A DNA stretch of 64,000 nucleotides, from the NCBI GenBank assembly GCA_000469685.2, contig LS997567.1, positions 38,405,005 through 38,469,004 of the forward strand, written 5' to 3'. Both the position numbers and the translations under genes were made by a program. Below are positions 13,001-24,903 of this stretch, in pieces (the first letter of the stretch is position 1; each line of letters opens with the position of its first letter). The stretch is from Haemonchus contortus. Lineage: Eukaryota; Nematoda; Chromadorea; Rhabditida; Trichostrongylidae. The notes below the pieces were generated by a model. That model was not told the origin of the DNA, did no database searches, and saw only the letters and a program-made list of their open reading frames with translations.

Positions 13001-16000
13001 GAAAACTTTTTTTCTTTTTTGACTTACTGTCTTCGAGATTGTTTCATGACAATTAATGAGTTACTTTCTTAGTTTCTGGAGCAATGTTATCTACAATCAC
13101 CAGATTTGTTTGGTATTGGAGAAGGTACTCGTAAGAAAAAACGTAAGGTACGTGTAAGCTCACCGCTCTTTCGACAACTTGAGGGATCTTTTTTGTCTAA
13201 TACCCTTTTTACCTGCAGGTCTCGAAGCCACAAAAGTGGGGTGCTGCAGAACTGAGTCGAGGACGGGCTGACGAATTCGCACTTACTCCCATTGAAAAGC
13301 GAAAACCGTGTAAATACACGCTTCTACAAACTGATGTCAAGGCTGCTTTGGATCGATTGTGGAGAAGGGAAGACCCGAAATTATGCCATGGACAGTTTGG
13401 CTCACTAGTGGAGTTATGTAGAAGTAAAATTATGGTGAGTCGAAATCAATCTTGGGCTTCGAATTTGTTCATGGTTGCAAAGTGTAGTAAGCTGGCGCGC
13501 GCAGCGGATCGTGCTTGTACCTCTTAGACTAATAATTAACTAAGTTTTATTATGGAAGTAATAATTAGTGCAGATAGAGTTCACAAGGCAGAGATATGAG
13601 CAGTAACAAACGAATTATAATACTTCTCATAACAACTCGGAATACGGATAAAATGATATACACATAACACGATAGGAGAACATATATACAAAGGCAAGCA
13701 AAGGAAGCAATAGGTTGACAAACAGATCTTCGTGACTGGGGTAGCGCCCCAAGATGCAAGAGAAACATGCAGAGAAAGGCTACTGTCCTCCAGTCCGACG
13801 GCTGGCCGACTCCCTGACAGCTTCGATCGTCCTAGCTCCGCCCTGAAATAGATGAATCATGAAAGTCGCCTAACTATCTTCACACTTTCACAGCATCACT
13901 TACAGTGTGCCGTCCTCTTAAAAATTAGTGGTTTCAGAATCTCGCTCTTGGAACAATACATTTTGATCAGGGTTTCATGGCCACAGAGGTGAATGGGTTT
14001 TTTACACTTTTTAGATATTCAAATTAGGATTTTGTTATAAATGCATGTAACAATAGACATGGGGATAGTTTCGTTTCTCTTTCGATTTTTTTTCTTTCTT
14101 TCTGTTTCGCTTCTCCCGTTTTTTCATTCGGCGTATTCTGACCCTCCACTTCATAAAAGTAGTGCTTAAATCTATCAATTTTTTTCAGAAGATCTGGTCA
14201 GGTCTCGGTAGAAGTTTGAGGGATACAGCCAAGTCACCTTGCCCGCGTGGATCTGTAAGTCTTTTGCCAACCCCCTTCAATGATATGTCGTTCTTCTTTG
14301 CCCTGATTACTTTTTTTTTAAAGACCATCGCTATTATGGCGTCACGACCTCGTAACCACCTAATCTCTGATTTCAATGTAAGTGATCTATTCAATGCAAG
14401 TGAATGTATTGGATAACATAAATTTATTGATTTTAGCTGACGATGATAAAGCCTATGAACCCAATTGTGAGATGTGAAGCCGATATGGGTGAGCGAAGTT
14501 CTTATTGTTATCTTAGAATCTTAAATTCTCGAACATAAATGTAAAATTTTTCCATTTGTTGATTTCTTGTTTGTGAACAGTTATCTTTGCTGTCGAATAT
14601 TCATTCATTCATTATCCTGCCAGGTTTCTGCGGCATTTCTCTGATGATTCTCTGAATTTTCCAGGTCCTCTATTGGTTTCACTACAATCTACTTCACCTC
14701 TCCGTTTGTCTCGCCCCCGAGTCGAAGGCAGTCTGGAAAATGCATTTGCTCAATACGACAAAGGTGTTGACTGTATTCTGCAGCAAGTCAGCTGTGCAAG
14801 GTCGATCGTGGAGGTAAGTATTCGACTAAGTCGGATCCCTGGGGAAAGTTCGATCTCTGAGAAAATCCTGTTTCAGAACATCCGGTCCACAACGCACTGG
14901 TCACTTCACTTTTTGATGGATGCACAGTTATTCATGTTGGATATCCTCTATGAGATGTGGGAGTACACAGCTAGATCTGTGCAACTGGCTGTATTCAATG
15001 CGTATCAGTGCTCGCTTTGGGAGAAACATCATCAAATCGTACGCCATTTTTCCTTTCGTTACTGGTACATCAAAGAAGTTGATAGTCTTAAGGTAGATAT
15101 TTTTTAGTTTGATGCCCGAATGTATTGCCTGCTCTTTGAAATGAATGCGGCAGCTGCACTTTCGGCTAAAATCGACACTTGTTGCTCGTATATTAGAAGA
15201 TTCGAAGAATGGAATCGGTAAGTTAATAAGTAGTACTAATAACTTAGTTTTGATTCTTAACAGGAGTGTAATTTGAGAAACATGGTGTATAATCAATTTG
15301 TTACATTAATTTTAGGAAAACAAACAACTTTTCCTCGGTGTACAACCACGTTTACGGCCTTGCCTTGTCAATGATCAAGCTTGTACGTATGAATAACTGA
15401 TCTTTTTTTAAAAATGTGGTTCGTCTTTTGTTGTCGGGGTATTACTGTGTTACTGTTGTTCAGATTGCTATTCCTAACACTTTGAAACGTTTACAATCGA
15501 TGACACATTGGAACTCAAAAGCCCGTTCGACAAAATCGAGTGAAGAGATTTTTACTATTGATCTGATTCCATTCTTTCAAGTTGGCACCTGTTCACTCAC
15601 ATCGGATGATCTGGAAGTAAGTGCTTATTGTCGTGATTCCAGTTTCCTTAGGAATGATATAATCGCAATATTCTTGCGTTTAGATAGAAAAGCTTCTCGA
15701 TGGTAAAAAGTCGTTGGTTACGGATACACTTGAACATCTGCTGAGTTTCGAAGCAGCACAAGATAATAATCGCGTGGATTCGTTCTCGTTTCTGTTTCCC
15801 TCGCACTCTGTTGTGAAGCTGTGTCAGTCTCAGATTCAAAAGGAAGTGTCGTCGTACTACAACAAACACTTGGAGGTAAGAAGCATTGTATTGAATTTTT
15901 AAGTTTGCTTTCTTTTTCTACCAAGAATCAAGAGAATTTTTATAATAATTTTCAATAGGATGTAATGCATTTGGACCATCATCAACTGTCTATGCTATCT

Positions 16001-19000
16001 CCCATTGCTCGGGCTTATATTTTGTCACGTATTCACGAAGCTCGTGCCAAATCCTTGATGCGGAATAATATCATGAATCTCGACAAGCTTATCGGAAAGG
16101 TAATTTTTTTGATGTACAATTATTTGGAACGTTACATCATGAAGCCTGCACGATAGTATTAATTCCGTGCATTGAAAGAATGTTGCTAGCGTCGTAGAAT
16201 GGTTAAGAAGTTGAGGGCTTACTGTGAGTTCAACTAGTAACCAGTTTGTGAAGGGCTGGACATTTTTTAAGCTGTGTTGTAAGTTTTGGAGATATTTTCC
16301 AAGAGCTTCGGCAGATCGCCGAGGACGATCAGTCAATTGGATAGCGCTCTATGTTAGTTGATTGAGTTGTAGTTGAGTGGTAGAAGGGATAATGATAGTG
16401 TCTAACGAGTAGGGAAGAATCTGGTGGATTTTATGAATAGTGAAAAGGTTCTTAAGGCAGTGGTGGAATTTCCAATTCCCCTAGCTGGCTTACTTAAGAG
16501 TAGGGATAAACTGTGAACTCATTCTTCCGTTAGCAAACTCCTGAAGAGGAGTTGGTTTGTGGTTGTTCCGGTCTGGGTAGAAGTCATAGAGTAATTGAGA
16601 ATAACTGCTCTATATTAGGCTTATAATTATTTTAATTAAGCTGAACATCGCATTCGACGAGCTCTCGAAAAACGTAGAAGAGATGAACCAAGCAGAATTC
16701 GATTATCCTTGTGGCCAAGTGGTTTTTGATTATTCTGGTGGTAAGGTGAACGTGTGCATTAACACTGTTGAAAATGAAAGTGCTGAACCACCAAGCCCGG
16801 ATCTAATCGATGAAGCACGTCGTCTGATGGGAGATGCTGTCAAGAACACGGTGAGCGTTTTACTCTTGAACACTTCCCAAGACAGCTTGTAAGGATCATG
16901 TTCAGGTGTTCCATCCAAGTACCCCTGTAGCTGAAGAAAAGGCAGATATGGTAATGAAAAGTGACCGTATACAAAAATCCGTTGATTTGGTGAAGAATTG
17001 GGTGATGACGATTCCGTCCACTTACGATGAAGTCCAAAATGATTCGAAGAGCAGAGATACAGTCGAGGATTACACGGAAATCACATATCCGAGCAGTCCC
17101 GCTAGAATTACTGTGATTGACGACGAAGATGACGATGAAGAGGATGAATCTCCATCACCGATTCCGAAGAAGAAGAGAAAGCAGTCACAGTCTGACACAG
17201 TTACCACGACCATAGCAGGACGTAAAATTTGGTATAATGTAAGTTTACAGCAGTAAATATTAGTGGATTGTCGGTTTAGTCGTACTAGGTTATTACATCA
17301 AAGTTACAGATCGATACGGAGCAAGGGTTATTGAAAATGAAGTCTGTGGATTCTAATGTAACCGATGCATCAACAGATTGTCTAACAGCAACAAATACCA
17401 TTACCACAGCATCATTCAATTCATTCGATCAAATCGAAACTTTGAAGATCATCAGGTCCCCAGAAGTAAGTGCTGGTCCGTTTATGGACGGAACTCTTCC
17501 TGATTTCAGGAATAACTGACCTATTTAGACTGGTGAGCTTGACTGGTTAGCAATGATTGAGAATGCACTGGAAGCGGCTCCTCCACCGGAAACCCTGCCA
17601 GGTTTCTTGCAGAAGAACGAGCCTCTTGAGTACCAGACCATTGATATGTATGTTCCATTGTTCCGGTTCAAATGGACCATTCATTTGAATTTACTTTGTT
17701 CCTTTCAAGTTATATATTCACTTTCAGTTCAATATTTACTTTCAACTTACTTTATTCAGAATGAAAGCCCATGAGTATGCGAACCACTTTGTGAGGGATA
17801 CAGACATTAACGGGGAGTTCCTGGACCTTCGCAAACAGACGCGAGAAAAGATCCGCCAGTTCCAACTTGTTGACTATTTTGAACGGAAAAGGAATGCCAG
17901 GTGAGCTTTCAAATGGATATTTTTGACATTTTACAAAATCGTTACTCTGAACTCTTCGTTAACGTACCTCTTAATAGGTTCGAAGCGATTAGCAGTAATA
18001 AATCACTTGAAATGCCTCGCCCTGGTCCGGATGAACGTGATAAGATCCCAATGTATGCAATATGGTTGCGTGATGTGTTACAGTACGCTGAGATCGAAAA
18101 GAAGAGGTAAACTGATGCGTTCTTGGCATTTTTTCTTTTTCTACGTGACTTTTTCTTTGTAAAGTTTAAAGTTTGTTTTGTAGGCTAACTGCATTAAAAC
18201 CCATCAATAATATTGGTCGTTGTCGAGCGGCTCGTTCGGAAATGATCCGAGAGTTCAATCTTCCAATCAAACGAAGGAAAAGGTTAGAAATCTTAGCCCT
18301 CCAGTCTGCTGCGCTTTCTTGCTTTGCTACTGGTAACTGCGGTGATTGTAGATCCACGTCATCACCTTCATGGTTAGGACGCACTATATATGATCATTTT
18401 GGAGAGTTCTTTTCATTGGGAATGGCTCGACTCGAGTATGAAGTTGCTGTAAGTAGTTCGATTTCACTTTCTCTACTGTGTTTCATTTCTCTTTTCTCTT
18501 TTTTTGTCTTGCTTTAAAAGTCGTAGTCATAGATTCTGGTGCGAGTTGAAATTTTAAGCAATTTTGGTTTGAATTATTCAAAAGTTGTAACAGGTATTTC
18601 TGAGCTTTTAGTTTATAATTTGAGGCCTAGCAATTTTGGGCCAATAATATGTCTTATCGGCATCAATTCATTCGCTACATTATGAAGCAATTTTGCAGGA
18701 AGCACTTTTGAAGCTTCATTAGGTCTTATTAAATAGATTTACTTTATGCCCGTAAATAGTATTGGATGCGACTGTTCCATTAGATTTACTTTGTACCCGT
18801 AAGTAGTATTGGTTGCGACTGTTCCTTATGAGGCTGCGATTTTTGTGGAAAAATTTTGATTCGATCCAAGCAATCATTCTGAGTCTTGTTTTAAAAACCT
18901 TGAGGACTTACTACTTTTGTTGAATTGTTTTTCGTTGAGCCATTCATTGATGTTAACTTTATTAATGCCAAATTTAGGGTCGCAACATGCACGAGGAAGG

Positions 19001-19413
19001 TCAAGTTGGTACTCATGATGACACCATTACACACTACTTCGTGAGTAGGAACAATTCTCCATCGACGATGATTGATCCGTTAGATTTATTGGAAGATCCA
19101 TATGCGTATTTCCGTCCTACGCCAACGAAACGCAAGCGAACGGTGAGGAAATGCTTACCGTTCAAGGATTTTTCTTTTTTTCTGTAGGAACTTTCATACA
19201 CGAATTGAATTGTACCCTTGTATTCTATTTCGTAGTTCAGTAGGCTATTATCATACCCTTTTCCAGGTTTCGCCATTGGTGGAAAGTTCGTTAGTGAAGC
19301 GACTGCACATGTCAGATCCGCCTGTTTTTGCCCCATTCGCGTTAGTGGATGAACCCGAAACTCTGTATCCACCATGTTGTTCCGATTATGATTCGAGTGA
19401 TGAGGATGAGTAG
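3841..19413 (+). CDS. Very large 50-exon gene, unrecognised nuclear-type protein (~3,205 aa)
   Basis: I could chain 50 exons from the ATG at 3841 to the TAG at 19411-19413. All phases agree and the total of 9,618 coding nt is divisible by three. The product is about 3,205 residues with no catalytic domain I recognise. It is rich in Ser, Pro, Glu and Lys, has several basic AT-hook-like patches (RGRKATPKPPP; GRPPKKFRGR; RTRARGR; PKKKRKQ), acidic patches (DDEDDDEEDE) and an acidic C-terminus (DSSDEDE), which suggests a nuclear, chromatin-associated scaffold. Most introns are short with TTTTCAG-type acceptors. The first exon is preceded by a probable trans-splice site. One intron holds a solo LTR. 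A large rapidly evolving nematode chromatin protein is the best description; size alone recalls SDC-2, but I cannot show homology. Start and exon chain are seen in the sequence; function is inferred. Confidence 0.85.
5033..5140 (+). repeat. Tandem duplication 2 x 54 bp in intron 3
   Basis: 5033-5086 and 5087-5140 are adjacent copies that differ at about three positions. Each begins GTGGATGGTT and ends TTTCCCTAGTA. The first copy would put a stop codon in the exon 3 frame, which agrees with the exon ending at 4889. Confidence 0.85.
7054..8879 (+). CDS. Giant gene, exons 13-18
   Basis: Exons: 7054-8035 (982 nt), 8100-8192, 8295-8321 (only nine codons), 8391-8474, 8542-8610, 8709-8879. Exon 13 is a long low-complexity region rich in Ser, Ala, Arg, Pro and Thr with one acidic patch (DDDIDEIIQVDDDP). 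Exons 16-18 contain RS-like dipeptides (GRSQSRRSRS) and a charged, probably helical segment. All phases join. No named domain is visible. Confidence 0.8.
9081..10324 (+). CDS. Giant gene, exons 19-25 with AT-hook-like motifs
   Basis: Exons: 9081-9257, 9318-9428, 9496-9594, 9714-9764, 9849-9938, 9999-10145, about 10244-10324. Exon 19 opens with KAGRPPKKFRGRLARQKQ, a good match to the AT-hook pattern of a GRP core flanked by basic residues that bind the minor groove of AT-rich DNA. Exon 22 (SPPPPPLRTRARGRNWN) adds a basic patch, and exon 25 has a PKKRSPK stretch. This is the strongest indication that the protein meets DNA. Homology to a known chromatin factor is not established. Confidence 0.75.
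10393..12681 (+). CDS. Giant gene, 763-codon exon 26
   Basis: A single 2,289-nt exon in phase 0 on both sides, far larger than its neighbours (most are under 200 nt). The acceptor is TTATTTTTAG and the donor GTGAGT. The text is acidic and Ser/Thr/Glu-rich, with a basic RRRVTRTRAS patch near its start and a KKRRKRVKKK nuclear-localisation-like cluster at its end. It holds no recognisable domain. Its size raises the possibility of ancestral intron loss or an expanded disordered region. Confidence 0.85.
12753..14488 (+). CDS. Giant gene, exons 27-34 (solo LTR in an intron)
   Basis: Exons: 12753-12800, 12912-12959, 13073-13147, 13219-13434, 13938-13988, 14189-14254, 14324-14377, 14437-14488. The intron 13435-13937 is 503 bp, of which 423 bp are the solo LTR plus one target duplication, so the ancestral intron was about 80 bp. 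Exon 30 (KPQKWGAAELSRGRADEF...) is the most globular piece. Phases are preserved across the insertion, so the gene appears intact. Confidence 0.8.
13482..13908 (-). mobile_element. Solo LTR (419 bp) with GTGT target duplication
   Basis: 13486-13904, read on the minus strand, is a copy of the LTRs of the 14-kb element. It starts TGTAAG, ends CTTACT and has the same 419-bp length. I noticed one difference in a hand comparison (C versus T in the GCCYTGAAATAG stretch). It is flanked by GTGT at 13482-13485 and 13905-13908. No internal sequence remains, so it arose by recombination between the two LTRs of a full insertion. It lies antisense in an intron of the giant gene. Confidence 0.95.
14665..17238 (+). 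CDS. Giant gene, exons 35-43, structured helical region
   Basis: Exons: 14665-14813, 14877-15038, 15108-15217, 15316-15382, 15464-15616, 15684-15875, 15959-16099, 16641-16850, 16906-17238. This is the part most likely to be folded: rich in aromatic, Leu and Cys residues and probably alpha-helical. Exon 43 ends in an acidic run followed by KKKRKQ, a nuclear-localisation-like signal. The intron 16100-16640 is unusually long for this gene and unexplained. Confidence 0.8.
17310..19413 (+). CDS. Giant gene, exons 44-50 and C-terminus
   Basis: Exons: 17310-17465, 17529-17647, 17760-17900, 17978-18106, 18184-18448, 18978-19142, 19267-19413. The text includes a helical RKQTREKIRQFQLVDYFERK segment, a Cys-containing stretch (CFATGNCGDC) in exon 48, and an acidic end (CCSDYDSSDEDE) before TAG. 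The intron 18449-18977 carries a degenerate tandem duplication near 18736-18828. No downstream coding exon follows. Confidence 0.8.
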
Positions 19414-22400
19414 CCATGTGGAGATGGACGATCAGGAAAATCACAAGACGATGTCACTTCCCTGAAGGAAATTGATGGAAGGAATTTCATAGGATCATCA
19501 GGCCGTCGAAGTAGCATCATCGCCTAAAGCCTCCCGTTCATGGGCAGTCGACAATATCGCGATTGGACTTCATGAAAGAGCAGTGATTATATTCGCTACG
19601 CTAGTGGTCCGTTCAAGTTCAAAGGAGTGTTTTCCCTCAGTAAGGGGCTTCAGAGACATCTACAGCGGCTAAGAGGAGAAAAGAAAATTTCCGCAGGTTT
19701 GAATCCTTCTCTAAGTGCTGGCTCCATTTCTGCTAAATCTCTCCTCAATGTTTAGTTTTGAACTGAAGTTAGAGTTGGGATTGCCTGATAGGTTGTTGTA
19801 TGTATCACAATTTGTAGAGGAATGTTTTGAAAAATCTGCTAGTAGCCTCTGAATTTTATCTCATATAGGTACACGGGCTTTTCTCAAAAGTTGGGTTGTT
19901 GAATGGCATGCCTTCCGTTCTGCATCCACATCCTGTTATGAAGCTAAATATGTGCCAACCTTTTTATGTGAAGCTGGTTAGTAGGCGATTTCTTTGCTTA
20001 TCGGATCTCGCCCCCTTTCTCAATGTTTCCATTATACAACATCGCCTATCAAGAGCTTGTATTACTGTAAACAGGGAAATTTATCAAGGTATTCCATGCT
20101 GGTCAATATATTTCCATTGTACGTAGTTCCATTTCCAAATTGATGTTGATCTATACGAAACCCAAAGCGGAGTTCAACATTAGCTCAAAAATTATGTTTA
20201 AATTACTATGTAAATGAGAAAGTATATTTACCATATTGAGTGAGCACCAGTGGTTGGAAAGATATTTCGAGTTGTGACAGAAGGTCCGCCGACAGGACTT
20301 TGCGCAAATTTGCCGCTCCTCGCCGTAGCGCGAAATTCGCGCGCGATTGAATCTGTGGCCCTCGCTGAACGGCAGATTTGTGCAATATCACCTGCCAATT
20401 CATTGCCCTCATTTTCTTTAGAGTATTTCGGTGAGGGTATTAAGGGAGTAGTAGGGATGTTATTGATTGATTGCTATGATTTCAATCTTTGTAGCATTCA
20501 TCTCTGTTTCTGTTTTATTTCTATGTTATAGGACTCTAAACCAAGGTTTACTGTAGTATCTGCATAGTCCTATGAATTGAATATACATATAAACAATTCC
20601 CGGTATGAAAGTGATATCCGGTTTTAGCCATTGCTAGATCTTTCAGGCATATAGATGCGATTTTCCCTTGAACTTGCTTTTTGTTTTTTTTACATACAAC
20701 TAACTGGTCATTTATGATAATATTGTTAATTTTTCTTGTCATCATCTGATTGTATTGCTCGAATATCAACGATGGGATTATTATTTGCGCATCACGGTTA
20801 AGGCATCTCATTAGTGTGTGTCCATTGTATTTCTAAGAAATATCTTTCCTGTTGTAATTATATCCTTTCATTATAATCTCAAACGTATGTGTGACTGCTT
20901 TTTTTTAGTCTGTGAATTGTTTCTTTCCCCCTTCCCTTTTGGTCTTTTGTGTTCGTGTCGGATTTCGTAAAACTGCTCGTATTTTCATTTGTATTTTTAT
21001 CTCTTTCTCAATCGTCAAATACGTGTTCAGAATTCTAAAAATTAAGATGTACACTCATTTGTTTTGGTATGATATAAAATAATTCATTCAACTTGTACTG
21101 CCAGCAATAGTAATAAAAGTGAATTGATTAGATTAATCGATTCATGTAAAGTTCAACGCAAAGTAAACACCCAAACGTAAACGACTATAGGAAGTGCAGG
21201 TCACCATCCCCTAACAACATCTGGATTATCGTCGAGTTTTCAATCCATTGCACAGTTGAGCAACTGCCAAATTTACAGGTATTTTGACATTGGCGGTACT
21301 TGCTTGACTGTCGCGGCTCATTGCTTGCTTAATCCACCACTAGGCAGTGAAGGGAGTTATACGGTCTTGTGTATGGTCTCACAACGAAACGTTTGCAGAA
21401 CTTGGGAAACCTTCGGAATTACGAAATATGGCACTTAACCACAGGAGGAGGGCATAGCGTAAAACAAATGGGAATTTCCCAAGAATGTGAACTTCTTAGT
21501 GTTGACTGCTTTGACATTTTCTCTTTTCAGCATTACAACCAGCGATGGGAATTCAAATATGAAACAATTAAATATAAGAAGCAAGAGTGAATCAAACGAA
21601 AAGTGCGTCTTTGCGACTCTTTTAAGTCTGAGGATGTCTTGCTATCCCATGCTTGATATGGACTTGTGGGTGTGACCGCAATAATTGCCGTTCACCTACC
21701 AACCAACCTTTCAAGTACCTTTTGTCCGAATTTCGCTCAAGCTAATCGTTTCAAGACTGACTGATTACTTACTTAACAGAAGCAAACTCATCCATCTGTC
21801 CATTTGTCTTCCGAGAGAGGCCTCACACGCTTTTTTTCGGAATCTTGATGATTTACGGTTGAGAGGTTCTAGGCAAACGGACAGATGAATCGTTTTCGTG
21901 TTAGCGATTCGCCGCACGCGGCAGTCGTGGGATAGGTGCCTCGTTGTGGTTCTGGCAATCTTCATACAACTCGATCAAATATGCGATTGTTATTTTGGAC
22001 ATGATTCTACTGTTACTTCTTTTTTCTTCTACTTCTTTTGTTCCGTGCTACTACATTCCTTCGCACGCGACGTCGCTCTCGGCTCGGCGCGAAGGGATAG
22101 TTCCGACTCAAATGTACCACACCGCTGTTCTGGGCTCAAGTTTCGTCCGGCGCCTAACATTCAACTCTTAACTCAGCACCTTTGTAACAAAATTTGATCT
22201 GGAATGGAAAACAAATCATTACATTTAAATTACAGGAAATGCCAGGAAGAGTTGTGAATAGGCAGACACGTTATAAAGCTCTGAAATGAGAAGAAAAGGA
22301 TGAACCATCCTTTTTCGGGATACTTAAGACAAGGAGTCCTTCTAGTCTTCTGTTGAGCGTTCCTCTTTTGAAGACGATTATCGGCAAGCTTCTTTCAATT

Positions 22401-22477
22401 ATCCGCTTCACTGCTCATGGCTATGATGGCCATGACAAACACTCGACTCAGTATAATCATCGCTGTCATCGCCACAC
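19414..22477. other. Intergenic region downstream of the giant gene
   Basis: AT-rich, with no exon chain. The first several hundred bases probably include the giant gene's 3' UTR; I did not fix the polyadenylation site. A diverged copy of an interspersed repeat lies at about 21880-22110 (separate entry). The segment just before 22478 may hold the promoter of the bHLH gene. Confidence 0.5.
21880..22110 (-). repeat. Interspersed repeat family B, copy 1
   Basis: Shares blocks with 47150-47410, 49270-49540 and 58190-58480: GCGATTCGCCGCACGCGGCAGTCG, then CTCGATCAAATA, then ATGATTCTACTGTTACTT, then a GC-rich CGCGACGTCGCTCTCG end. It is in the same orientation as the 49-kb copy and opposite to the 47-kb and 58-kb copies. 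I do not recognise the family; no coding capacity is apparent. Confidence 0.7.
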
Positions 22478-23027
22478 ATGGACATGCAACCACATCCTAC
22501 GGTAGGTGTCATGCAGATAGCTTTATTTTTCCATTTCAGCTACTTCTTTCCCGAAATTCGACCACCTTTTACGGAAAATATTATTGATTTCCTTTAAAAT
22601 TTTCTTACCCAAAGTTTTTGTTTCAACAACAATTCAGTGGCATTCATTTTGCGATCAACATGTACTGCCATCAGACGGATTCTACGACTACGGTGAAGAT
22701 GAAGGCGATCGTCGTGCAGCTAATGTAAGAGAACGTAAACGAATGTGTAGCATCAACGTAGCATTCATTGTAAGTACTAATACTTTGAAAGGCAGTTACT
22801 CTAATGATTTGAGAGATGTTCTTAAAAAACGTTTTCAGGAGCTAAGAAATTATATTCCGACGTTTCCCTTTGAAAAACGGCTATCGAAGATCGACACGCT
22901 CAATCTCGCCATAGCTTACATCAACATGCTGGAGGATATATTGAGGTATCATGAACTGAACATTTACAATATTTTCCAACTTTCCTTTTTGCAAGGCCCA
23001 CATAGACTCAGAAGTAAAAGGCGATGA
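22478..23027 (+). CDS. hlh-13: bHLH transcription factor, PTF1A/HLH-13-like
   Basis: A small gene whose exons join in phase: 22478-22501 (ATG, eight codons), 22638-22769, 22839-22945, and a probable last exon 23012-23027, giving about 92 residues. Exon 2 carries the basic region and helix 1 ([19 protein letters not shown]). Exon 3 carries the loop and helix 2 ([20 protein letters not shown], then [11 protein letters not shown]). The ANVRERKRM basic region and the P-T-[FL]-P-[FY]-EKRLSK loop are typical of the PTF1A/Fer group, whose C. elegans member is HLH-13. Such proteins dimerise with E proteins, bind E-boxes and specify neurons. The C-terminal exon is uncertain: another acceptor just upstream would give an immediate stop. 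Family assignment is solid; one-to-one orthology is inferred. Confidence 0.75.
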
Positions 23028-23099
23028 TTGGTATGTGCTAACCATAAGAATCGCTTTCCTGCACAAGGATGCGTTTACCCTTGTCACTATTAGTAACCA

Positions 23100-24159
23100 T
23101 GGAGAAGACTTCCCAGACGTGGACCGGAATCTTTCCAATCTTTCCTCCTTGCCTTAGGTCATCGCCTGCAGCAGAGTCAGAAAAGTCAGAAAATGCGGCT
23201 TCAAATCTTCAAATTCAAAGGCAGTGGACGATTCGAATGAACGGGGTTGAGTAGGGCGTGTCGCTGTCAACCATTACAAAAGTGCGGTAGAGGGAATGAG
23301 GAGCTAGTGAGTTTGAGACAACTGTCAATGTGATCCCCGTACAGTAATACTTTAGTCCATACCTTACTTTTATTGGCCTACAGTATGTCTTATGTCCTTA
23401 CCCAGCAGTTATGCTGGGAGGAGTGGATCTGTTGCTCTGATCTCCGATTTATGACTTTCATGGTATTCAAATACATCCATGACTCCAACATAGCAAATGA
23501 TCGAGTAAAGTACAGCTCTCCTGTGGTTATTTCTCGCCCTAAGTCTGATTTTAATTCCCCATAACGATTCTAAGCTCCACCATACTCTTTTCATAATTTA
23601 ATAGTTACTTCAGGAAATTCTGCCTAAGTTAAATTTTGAGAAATTTGGTGATGTGAAAAGTTAATTTGAAGTCCACAGGATGAAAATTTCACGTTGACAA
23701 TTCTATCACAGTCAAATACCTTGGATTTCAGATCGCCCATGGATCCTCATCGCTATATACGACGATGTGTGGCGATGTCACGTAGCAGCCATCCAAATGC
23801 TCCCTCATGGAGCACTAGTGGTACGGTACCTTTATTACTCCTACAACATTAAAATATTTATTGAACACTACCGTGCGTACTTCGCTATTACATGAAGCTT
23901 ACTCTGTTTTTGTTGATTTCCTATCACTTGGCGTAACTTCCACTCTGTTAGAGATGCCCCCCATGTTAAGGATCCTAAGGCTCAGTGAGTATAAATGCGT
24001 AACGCTGTCGCAACAAAAAGCCCTTGGCTGGATGTGTACAAAAGGAACGAAATAGGCGAACTGAGGGCTGTATTCAGCTATCCATTCTATTGCTGTTGTG
24101 CTATCGTACCTGTCATCTCCCTCTGTCTCTCTCTGTCTTTCTGTCTTTCTATCTATCTA

Positions 24160-24226
<67 letters not shown>

Positions 24227-24900
24227 TTCTTTCTCTCTGTATGTCTGTCTGTCTGTCTCTCCCTCTCTTCCTCACCCCTACTTTCCTCCTTGGCTCCTCG
24301 CCTTTGATGCTCCGCAACCCCTGCATTTCATGAAATGAACAATGAAGTACGGCTCGTAGTTGATGGATTTTTTTGGTTTCCTTTTCTTCTATAGAGAACT
24401 CACCCGGCTCATCTTACAATGCCCCTGCACTGAAGACCTATCACCTTCATCACAGTCACCCCATCCCGATAGCAAGATCCGCAAGGGACCTAATTTCGAC
24501 GATGTTTAGATCTGATTGCTAGACTCAGTTGGATTAAATGGCGACGACTCGGAATTGAACCGATTGAATGAGAGAAGAAAGTGGAGCGCATTTCTATTTC
24601 TACTCGTCGATATCTTCGCTAATTAGAAGAAGGAATAAATTTTATATACATTTCAAAGAAATTCTATAACACACAAAACACGTGTTTTTGGCTATCGACA
24701 GAGTACACTGACGCCTATACGAAGTGAAAAATAGTAGTAGCTATAAGTAAACGGACAACCCGACAGTCGGAAAGTAGCAATTGATACAACGACGAACAGT
24801 GCAACATCTCGTTGAAAGGGAATATGACATCGATTAATAGGCAACAGCCAATTTAATACTTAAAAATGAGATTACGGTAATGAGAGCATTGAATCGTGTG
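23100..24900. other. Intergenic region with microsatellite
   Basis: Between the convergent bHLH gene (+) and EB-module gene (-). No exon chain was found; the open frame near 23069-23254 could be an alternative bHLH C-terminal exon but its splice phase does not fit. It contains the CTGT microsatellite at about 24112-24265. Confidence 0.5.
24112..24265. repeat. (CTGT)n / CT-rich microsatellite
   Basis: Core of uninterrupted CTGT repeats from about 24159 to 24225, flanked by CTCT, CTTT and CTAT variants. Open frames through it encode only Leu-Ser-Val-Cys repeats and are artefacts. Confidence 0.95.
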
Positions 24901-24903
24901 AAA

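Noticed and set aside
24112..24265. Possible CRISPR or satellite array
   Set aside because: Units are four bases long with no spacers; it is a plain microsatellite in a eukaryotic genome.
23995..24338. Three overlapping frames of Leu-Ser-Val-Cys repeats
   Set aside because: They are simply the CTGT microsatellite read in three frames.
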